This document shows, piece by piece, positions 56,826 to 64,000 of a DNA stretch of 64,000 nt (positions within the stretch are counted from its first letter, which is position 1; each line of letters begins with the position of its first letter). The DNA lies in contig NC_091369.1 of the NCBI RefSeq assembly GCF_038502225.1, positions 15,921,197 to 15,985,196 on the forward strand, in the 5' to 3' direction. The notes under the pieces are model-generated. The model searched no databases, was not told the DNA's origin, and was given only the letters and a program-made list of their open reading frames with translations. Origin of the DNA: Cherax quadricarinatus (lineage: Eukaryota; Arthropoda; Malacostraca; Decapoda; Parastacidae). A program made the position numbers and the translations under genes.

Positions 56826-57375
56826 TCAAACGCTAGTAGAGTTACTATGTTTTACACATAGCCTGTAGAACATAATTTTCATTTGACTTGGAAGGGCAAT
56901 ATCAGTGAGTTGGGCATATTCACTTTTAGAAAAGCATACGCCAACACCTCCTTGACTATGACTATGGTAGACTGGCTCCTCATGATTGTGTTTAGTTTGA
57001 ATATATAAATGTGTAAGGTGCTTCCCCTTGAAACAGATGGGACACGGGGGTAGACACTGGGACATAGCTTCGTGCTTTTGTATAGGGCACAAAACCACCT
57101 GCTGAGCCGGGTGAGTGACATGTAAGCCTGTTCACCAGTTCTGAGATCCTGTTGGCTTGTTCCATAAAAAATCTCAAAAGAATTGGAGTTCCTGTCTTTC
57201 AGGTTTCCCTTTTTTTATGACGGTGGTGTTCTTGATGCCCTGTCTTGTGGCAGTAATTGCACCTGATACCTCGCGGGTAGTTGTCAGTGGTGTGTCCCCT
57301 CTGGTGACAGCGGGTGAATTGCCTAGGTGCCTCTGAGGGTGGTCTCCTATTTCCTGCACCTCTTGTGTTTTGCTG
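56826..57375 (-). pseudogene. LINE relic: ORF1 zinc knuckle and endonuclease piece
   Basis: On the minus strand, 57350-57195 reads RQFTRCHQRGHTTDNYPRG, RCNYCHKTGHQEHHRHKKRE, with CxxC...GH pairs of a degenerate zinc-knuckle region. Downstream, 56980-56830 reads GGVGVCFSKSEYAQLTDIAL, MKIMFYRL, resembling the middle of an AP-type endonuclease. Gag-then-endonuclease order fits a LINE. 57376-58100 shows nothing assignable except a short ACGACAATAATGGCTAA duplication (57533-57570). Confidence 0.5.
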
Positions 57376-58102
57376 CTAATTTAGCAGCTAATTTCTCTCT
57401 ATACTCTACTGCTGGTGAGCCTAATGATTGTGTACCTGGTGGGAGTTGACATGGCTGTGGGTGGCTACCACTTTGTCTTCCACTTCTTCTTCACACTTCC
57501 TCTTCCACGTCCTTTTCCACACTCTGTTCCATAACGACAATAATGGCTAAGAAACGACAATAATGGCTAAGATAAACGACAACAGTGGGTAACATCGCCC
57601 ATCTGCGCCTCCTCCCCTCCGCTCCATGCCTCTTCCTGCCCTACCAAATACTTTGCGGCTCGTGCTTGGACCTGAGTTCGGGAACTGTGTCAGACAGCTG
57701 ACTGTTGGCTACAGCAACCTCTAGTGGAGTAAAACTTGGCTCGGGTCGGCAGATGGAGCATTGCTGCCAAGTGTACCAGTAGGTGTTTTAACAAAGATGT
57801 CAGGTACTGATATATTTAGGAGGACAGCTGACGTATCCAAGGGTTACTTCTAATGCTGGATAATGGAGCTGTCACAGTCACGGGATTCTACTTTTTTATA
57901 TTTTATGGTTGCAGTACTTTGATCCTTTGATTGTAGCACTGCATTCATTGAGACAGAGCACATGGGAAATTGGAATATTCATCTAGAATGCATTCGACTA
58001 TGTTATCCATTGTTTTATGCAAGTGGACATGTTCTCTATGCCAAATCCTGCCAGCTCTATCTCCAAAATGGCAGACAATGAATTTCAAAGATCAAATGAA
58101 TG

Positions 58103-58269
58103 TGATGAATGGCTTTGAAAACCGACAAGTTGAAGAATTGAGACATTTATGCAACATATAGGAATCTTTACTGAAGAAACGTTTCGCCACACAGTGGCTT
58201 CATCAGTCACTGTGTGGCGAAACGTTTCTTCAATAAAGATTCCCATATATTGCATAAGTGTCTCAATTC
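58103..58269. mobile_element. Short fold-back element with hammerhead-like motif and 12-bp direct repeats
   Basis: ATCAAATGAATG at 58091-58102 and 58270-58281 brackets a 167-bp palindromic element beginning TGATGAATGGCTTTG. The minus strand carries CTGATGA-A-GCCAC-TGT-GTGGC-GAAACGTTTC. The two arms overlap at the hammerhead core, so the plus strand lacks CTGATGAAGC. Helix I pairing is short here. Confidence 0.8.
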
Positions 58270-58725
58270 ATCAAATGAATGCCTCACAATTCGACGTTCA
58301 GAAAAGTACTGATGTGCTGCATAGTCTGACGTGACTGTCAAGCAAATGTTAATAAAGAACAGGAAGAATATTGGAGGTGTCACTCACGGAAGAGGTTTCA
58401 CACAGTGTCCTAAATAAATGGGTCTTCCATTCACCGGTAACACACCATGTATGCCAGAAAGTAGACGAGATGTGCTGAGTTCAAACCAGAAACTGTTATA
58501 GAAACTGAGAGTTTCGCAGACAGCAAAGGGTGAAAACGATGCTCAGAAGATTGATGTATGACTTCAAAAGCACTGTCCATAAGAAAGCATTATGGTAAAG
58601 ATATAACAGTAACCTTTTATGGATATTCGACAAATTAGATTAGTATAAAAGGCAATGAGCATTAATAACGACCTTAGAGGCTCATTTAATCTATAATATT
58701 ATTTGATGAAAATACTCCTCTAAGT

Positions 58726-59580
58726 GTGCCTCAAAAAAAGTTCTTAAGTAATCTGAAGAACAAGGACTTTGTAGTTATTCAATTGAAACAAAAATTCCAT
58801 TATGATGGTAGTGAAACACAGGTTGCCAGAGATAATGCTGATGTATTAATTATTCAAAGTGCAATCAGCAAATGTGAAACAAACGAGTCAGTTGTTGGAC
58901 AGGATGTGGATCTTCTTACTATGCTTATTGCTCTTATTCCAGAAAACAGAGATCTTATATTTTTACATGAAGAAGAACGAGTGTATAGTTATTTAGACCT
59001 GAAATATTCCACCATTGTCAGTAACATTAAGGAATTAATTTTGTGTGATAATGTGTTCAGTAGAAGCGATGCCACATCCACTCTATGGATTTGGAAATGT
59101 GTATGCGACTGTTTCCTCAACAAAGCAAATGTTGTTCAAGAGACTGTTGATATTCAACAATCCTTAGTCAGCTCGTGATGAAGTTGCAGCAACTGTAAAA
59201 GACTCATCCTCGTTTCATGTAAATCAGCCAGTGCAACAAATGGCAATCATCGTACATTTGTATCTTTTAACAGAACAGCCAACCACTAAAACCGTCACAG
59301 TTCTTATCAAGTCTTCCTGCCACCTCTTCAAGGCTTCTAACAACAGTCTTATTGTGTTTATAACTAAATTCAGACGTGGCGAGGAAACACTGCAGCCTGA
59401 GTTGTGGTGCTGCAAAAGACATCAAAATTCTTTCTCACCTGTCTATACAACTGAGGCACCCGCTCCACCAGAGATTTTGAAAGTTTTTTCTCTTGTGGCT
59501 GCAAATTAAGTTGTGGGAAGCCGTGTGGTTGAGCAAAAGTTCATTTAGTCAGTTCTTTTGTGTCAAAAAAATTGCCAATG
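58726..59580 (+). pseudogene. Transposon-associated cysteine-rich protein, broken copy
   Basis: First frame (to 59178): ETQVARDNADVLIIQSAI, VVGQDVDLLTMLIALIPEN, then NIKELILCDNVFSRSDATST, read as a degraded H..SGCDT(T/S) motif. Second part (59231-59530): QPELWCCKRHQNSFSPVY, APPEILKV, and in another frame SCGCKLSCGKPCG, a cysteine-rich tail. GxDxDLL..LIAL and the final CxC...CxxxC cluster recall a large family of uncharacterised, probably mobile-element-linked proteins in invertebrates. Internal stops and a missing middle part show it is not functional. Family naming is tentative. Confidence 0.5.
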
Positions 59581-59689
59581 TTTAAATTCTGGCACACAGG
59601 AGGATCCCACAACTTTGGCATAACAGATGAGGAGAATACTAATTTTTAATCCTAAGATAAATAGGAACTGAGAGGATTAGGCTCACTCA

Positions 59690-59805
59690 GGAAACCAGTC
59701 AGCTAAAAACCGTTGACTGAGGCGCTGATCCACAGCGAGGATTGGTCAGGGACCGACCGGCGGGGGCGTTGATCCCCGAAACACCTTCCAGGTACGCAGT
59801 TTATA
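59690..59805 (+). mobile_element. LINE ORF2 tail relic
   Basis: GCGCTGATCCACAGCGAGGA, GGTCAGGGACCGACCGG and GGGGGCGTTGATCCCCGAAA match the DNA encoding LIHHEAWSRTGPRGR at 26870-26935 in diverged form. 59806-60675 is AT-rich intron with nothing assignable. Confidence 0.55.
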
Positions 59806-60676
59806 TGTGTATGAATAAAGAATATTATATTTTAAAAATATAAATCTCACTTTCCAAAACAGAGAATATCAAGCTATATAACTTCATCGTTATTCCTTTC
59901 ACTTATGATATATTAACATAAAAAATAAACATAACTAGAAACCCGGCAGTATACTCAAATTCTCCATCAATATTTGCTTTGGCTTATACAAAAACCATAG
60001 CATATGCGGCAAATATGCATAGATGCAATCTTGTTCACAATTTATTTTCCAAATTTTCTCACGATATAAACGTTTATGGCCAGAAGCACCATTTTGCAAA
60101 TAACAAGGAAAAACAAGTGTAACGTAAAATATTCAGGGAAGTATTTACCGTGAAAAAAAGGGGGTCGTTGCACCAGTACGGAAGGAAACACTTATGAGCT
60201 TCAGGAAAATATGTGGTAATATTCATCTTTTTTTATGAATAATTTCCGCTATCTCTCCTAATTCGACCGGACTATGACACGGGTCTTACTCATAAGAAGA
60301 TCCACTTAGTGGGAGTTTTAATTTTGTGACTGAGGCCTTTCGCTGGCTTACTTGTACCCCCGCCCCCTAATATCACGTCAGATGATGAGATGCCCTGTTT
60401 TAACTCTAAAAAAAAACAAAAACCTTTCATTTAATCCTAAGCAAAACTTTGTCTAGAAGATTCTTAACACAAGATATGCATATATCATAATAATTAATGT
60501 GTGTACTAACAAATTTCTCAGAGATGAGCAACACATTGAGGTAAGTTATTACTGCAGTTGCAAGGTAGTAAGGCACTGCTAACATATTTGGCCAGCTATT
60601 CAAGGTAAATAATGGTAATTAACAGAGATAGTTGATGTAAGGTTCAAGTTGCAACAGTCGCAACACAGGTAGCTGT

Positions 60677-60912
<236 letters not shown>

Positions 60913-60965
60913 TTTCTATGTGTTTGTGCGCTTGTGTCTATATGTGTGTGATGTGTTCGCCGATC

Positions 60966-61460
60966 TGTACTCACCGGGGGTCGAGACCTGGATTCTGGCC
61001 CAGTGGCCTCTTAACCATATCAAGTCTTCCCTTTAAACTTTGTTTGGCGTTCGACTTCACTATTTCCACCACAGGATCATTCAACTTTCCTGCTACCTTG
61101 AGAATGAAAAAGTACCGCCTAAGATCCCAGTCATTCAAGTGTGTTTTTAATTACGTTCTTTGGTCTCTTGTTTGTAGGCCTTGTATTATTAAGCAAAAGT
61201 CTGCCATTACAGCCCAATCAGTTTCTCCGAGTAATTTATTGATTGTAATCATGTCTTCTTGTCCTACAGGGACGTCAGATATGATTTCTTTAGCCACTCC
61301 TCGTAAAATATCCCTCATTGCTTTGTAACTCGTCTCGTACTTTTGAACATGCTTAGCTGATTGTGGAGTCCTAGCTGGTGCTGAGTATTCTCACCTGTGT
61401 CTCACTAAGTTGCGTGATTCTGTGCTGAAATTCCTGAAGGCAATTCTAAGTGTGAACAAG
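60966..61460 (-). mobile_element. Old CR1-like LINE 3' end
   Basis: Diverged but collinear with the family: TACTCACCGGGGGTCGAGAC, a YFFILKVAGKLN-like frame near 61100, a TCATGTCTTCTTGTCCTACA block (61249) and CCTAGCTGGTGCTGAGTATTC (61369). Many stops. Confidence 0.6.
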
Positions 61461-61537
61461 GTAACATTTATGAATGGATTCGGAGAAGCCGGTTAACCGG
61501 ACTTGAGTCCTAGAGGTGGGAAGTACTCTGAAGAAGG

Positions 61538-61679
61538 AGTATATATATATATATATATAGTACTAAATAAACCCGATTGGGACGAACTCCCTTTAAAACA
61601 AAGCTTTTTCAAGAGACTTTTTACAGATTGATAGTTAATCTTTAATCGTCGACAATGATATAATAACACACACACACAC

Positions 61680-61722
<43 letters not shown>
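61538..61722. repeat. Short (TA)n and (CA)n microsatellites
   Basis: (TA)n at 61539-61559 and (CA)n at 61668-61722. 61723-62495 is AT-rich intron in which I see no feature. Confidence 0.85.
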
Positions 61723-61725
<3 letters not shown>

Positions 61726-62497
61726 TTGAGCTGTCTAATATGCAAGCAATATGAAATTCTGAATTCTAATATACTGTGTTTACTTGTTGAAATTTTAATA
61801 TAATTTTCGTACAGTATATAAATTTTAGTCTGGAACTGTAATCTAATGTCTGGAAAATAAGGTTTAGATGGTTTATTTCCTGACGTATGTCACTGTTATT
61901 TACGTCACATTTTTTTCTAGTTTGAACATTTCTAAAAATATCTATCATTGACGTTCGAACGATTAAACTGCTAAATTATATTTAACCACAGAGGTGGTAT
62001 AACTGTTACTTAATATCGGAAATACCTCTCAATGTTAAAATAATTAGCAAAGTTAAAATATAATTAATTTTATGGATAACTCTGTTGTAACGATTTTAAA
62101 CAGTGTGAATGTTTTTATTCAAGAAATTTATATAGTAAACATCTTAAAGAATTGTAACCAGAATTATTCGAGGTGACAATATGTTATTTGAATTTAGTTT
62201 AAACAGTGATTAATGGTATCTATTCCATAAAAAAGACTTTGAAACAGAGACTCAAATGCAGTGTAATGAGACCCCGAATCAAAACGTATGTCAGAACTCC
62301 CTTTTGTTTCTGTTTCTATCGTGTTTGTATTTTATGCCCTTCCTCTCCTAGAAAGAAACCTAGAAATTTAATCTCCGTATCGAAAGCAAAGGAAATTGGG
62401 CATAAGTTAGATCTCTCTATTGAAGTTTTCGTATGATGTTTTATAAACAGGGTAGGATCAATAGATAAAAAATTCACATCTTTATCTAGTTAATAAA

Positions 62498-62546
62498 TAA
62501 CAAAAAGGCACAATACCGTGACTGGAAAGATACACAAATAACCCGT
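62498..62546 (+). mobile_element. Penelope-like element terminal fragment
   Basis: CAAAAAGGCACAATACCGTG then ACTGGAAAGATACACAAATAACCC matches the left end of the element at 50404-50460 and the fragment at 6926. Confidence 0.7.
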
Positions 62547-62791
62547 TAAATGTTGCCATGTTATGAAGCGTTCTCTTGAAACCAACACTGACAATAAGTA
62601 ACTTTTTGACTTGTTTTTGGGGTAGTTATCCTAGGAAATTAACACTGATAATTATATAATTGTACTAACGTGTACCTGTGCCTAAATGAACATATTTACT
62701 TGCTGGATGTGTGAACTTTTAAGGGGATATAAGAGAGGTATGCACAGCTATGACACTGGTAACAACGACTGCATCTGGTGTGATTTTCCAG

Positions 62792-62942
62792 ACTCACCTG
62801 TGTGTCGAGTGGAGCAGACTGACGTTTATGGAGTCGGGCGGCATGAGAAGACGACAGTGACGTGCCGAGTAGAAGCCGATCCTCCCGTCACCGCGTACCG
62901 TTGGGCCTTCAACAACACCGGAGAGTTCGTTGACATACCCTA
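62792..62942 (+). CDS. Exon e: first half of a third Ig domain
   Basis: A 151-nt exon after a GATTTTCCAG acceptor. Its first two bases complete a TAC (Tyr) codon with the last base of exon d. The peptide reads Y-SPVCRVEQTDVYGVGRHE, KTTVTCRVEADPPVTAYRW, AFNNTGEFVDIP. TVTC and YRWAFN are the Ig cysteine and tryptophan; the YGV.RHE and WAFNN(S/T)GE motifs support the sidestep/nephrin-like assignment. The likely donor is the GTGAGT at 62943, giving a phase-2 exit, unlike the phase-0 breaks of the two upstream Ig domains. A stop codon (TAG) would be formed by reading into the intron, so the splice is required. The gene continues beyond the window. Confidence 0.87.
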
Positions 62943-63394
62943 GTGAGTTCCCCTTCTAAAGCGGTTTGTTGACTTCCTTTGGTGGGTTCAGCCCTTCAGT
63001 CAGTATGCTGACATCCTCTAGTGAGCTCTCTCCTTTCATGCAGCCATTGACGACCATCCTCAAGAATTTTATGCCCCTTGAGAGTTCATCCTTAAGTTAT
63101 TTATGCGCCTAGACCATTTTCTATGCATGACACAAATTTCAAGACGGGTTACACCACCTTAACGGCACCTCATTCCTCTTTTATTAAAACCTCACAGCTT
63201 TTATGATACCTCAAACACCTGTTTCATGACACCTCATCATCTGTGTCATAGCTCCTAAAACTTATTTCATGGCTCACATCACTGACTATACGTTACACTT
63301 CACATCTTTGTCATGACCCTTCACCTGGTTCATATTTCATATCAGTTTCCTTGCTCTCACCTTAGTTTTACTGTCCCTCCGTCACCTCGGCTTG

Positions 63395-63605
63395 TGTCTC
63401 TGTCTGTTCCCATCGTTTCTTTGATTCTAGCGTCTGCGTCTCTCTTCCCCAAGTATGTTCGTATGTTTCTGCGTCTGATTTTTTTCTGATCCTTGCGTTT
63501 GTTTCTCTGTTCCCCAAGTATGTTGGTCTGTTTCTGCGTCTGATTTTTTCTGGTCCTTGCGTTTGTTCCTCTGTTCCCCAAGTATGTTGGTCTCTTGCTG
63601 CGTCT
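63395..63605. repeat. ~65-bp minisatellite, about three units
   Basis: Units share TCCCCAAGTATGTT, GTCTGTTTCTGCGTCTGATT and TCCTTGCGTTTGTT. It lies in pyrimidine-rich intron (62943-63770) with no other feature. Confidence 0.75.
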
Positions 63606-63774
63606 GTTTCTCTGTTTCTGAGTCTATTTTTTTCTCTTCATGAGTCTGCTTCTCTGTTCCTGTGTCATTTTCACTGCTCCAGTGCTAGATTCTCTATTCT
63701 CCGCTTCTGTCTATGCTTCCTTGCTCCCATGTCCGTATTTTCTCATATTTTCACTTCTTTATGACGCTTCAATC

Positions 63775-63836
63775 ATCTCCATAACTCACTTATTTCATGC
63801 TATTCAAATAGCATGAAATAAGTGGGTTATGGAGAT
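63775..63836. repeat. 30-bp-arm inverted repeat
   Basis: ATCTCCATAACTCACTTATT and its continuation TCATGCTATT are followed after a 2-base loop (CA) by the reverse complement with one mismatch. No terminator-like T run or gene context; 63837-64000 shows only a short ATT-rich stretch. Confidence 0.85.
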
Positions 63837-64000
63837 CATTTATTACTATTATCATTGTTATTATTATTATTTTTACTATTCTTGTCTTAGGAAGGGAAGG
63901 GTAGTTCCAAATCCTTCGGTCAAAATCTCTTCACCAGCACTCAGGCAACTGCTTCCTGAATTCATGAGAGTTCATGTACCCCTACATGTTGACGATTTAT

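Noticed and set aside
63357..63581. Minus-strand frame rich in Arg/Lys/Asn
   Set aside because: Produced by the ~65-bp tandem repeat; no domain or splice support.

Overview
This is eukaryotic, gene-poor, repeat-dense DNA. Five spliced exons of an immunoglobulin-domain gene lie far apart in introns filled with retrotransposons, SINEs, MITEs, minisatellites and very long (TA)n, (GT)n, (CT)n and (ATT)n tracts. CR1-like LINEs, a GIY-YIG Penelope-like element, tRNA-headed SINEs and TA-nested MITEs suggest an arthropod, most likely a decapod crustacean such as a crayfish, crab or shrimp. That placement is an inference from repeat style and Ig-exon sequence; no rRNA or mitochondrial marker is present. 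No bacterial genes, operons or CRISPR arrays were seen.

Host gene. Plus-strand exons at 3119-3270, 31706-31856, 37232-37362, 55354-55513 and 62792-62942 splice together in compatible phases (1-0, 0-1, 1-0, 0-1, 1-2). They encode two complete Ig domains and the first half of a third. The motifs (SAGRP, SRPPATLTWW, LTCRAEN, EGDDVYFDC, YGVGRHE, WAFNN) look like the sidestep / nephrin-like family of arthropod cell-adhesion and axon-guidance receptors. The gene runs off both ends. Its introns here are about 28.4, 5.4, 18.0 and 7.3 kb.

Layout. 0.2-9 kb: a LINE end, microsatellites, SINEs, Penelope debris and an SGNH-esterase LINE ORF1. 9.0-14.4 kb: a 5-kb minisatellite of 37/30-bp units inside a fold-back repeat. 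14.4-21.2 kb: several copies of that fold-back repeat, a 390-bp MITE and another SGNH ORF1. 22.1-24.5 kb: two almost identical LINE reverse-transcriptase copies and a perfect 144-bp-arm palindrome. 25.2-26.5 kb: a 30-bp minisatellite. 27-30 kb: LINE copies nested in each other's (AC)n tails and a 25-bp minisatellite. 31.9-34.3 kb: an 18-bp minisatellite split by an element carrying only a zinc-knuckle ORF1. 34.7-42.8 kb: CR1-type ORF1, endonuclease and RT pieces plus hammerhead-bearing palindromes. 42.8-48 kb: decayed and nested LINEs and a complete SINE. 50.4-52.3 kb: a Penelope-like element. 52.9-62.5 kb: LINE, MITE, Tc1/mariner and other TE relics. 63-64 kb: pyrimidine-rich intron with a short tandem repeat and a hairpin.

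Most interesting signal. A dispersed repeat family carries a motif fitting a type-I hammerhead ribozyme: CTGANGA, a helix II hairpin, GAAA, the palindrome ACGT, and flanking strands that pair as helix I. At least eight copies are present, intact to decayed. Two fold-back copies and one short copy sit between direct repeats of 9-13 bp, which look like target-site duplications. The 5-kb minisatellite occupies the position where another copy has a single 37-bp segment.
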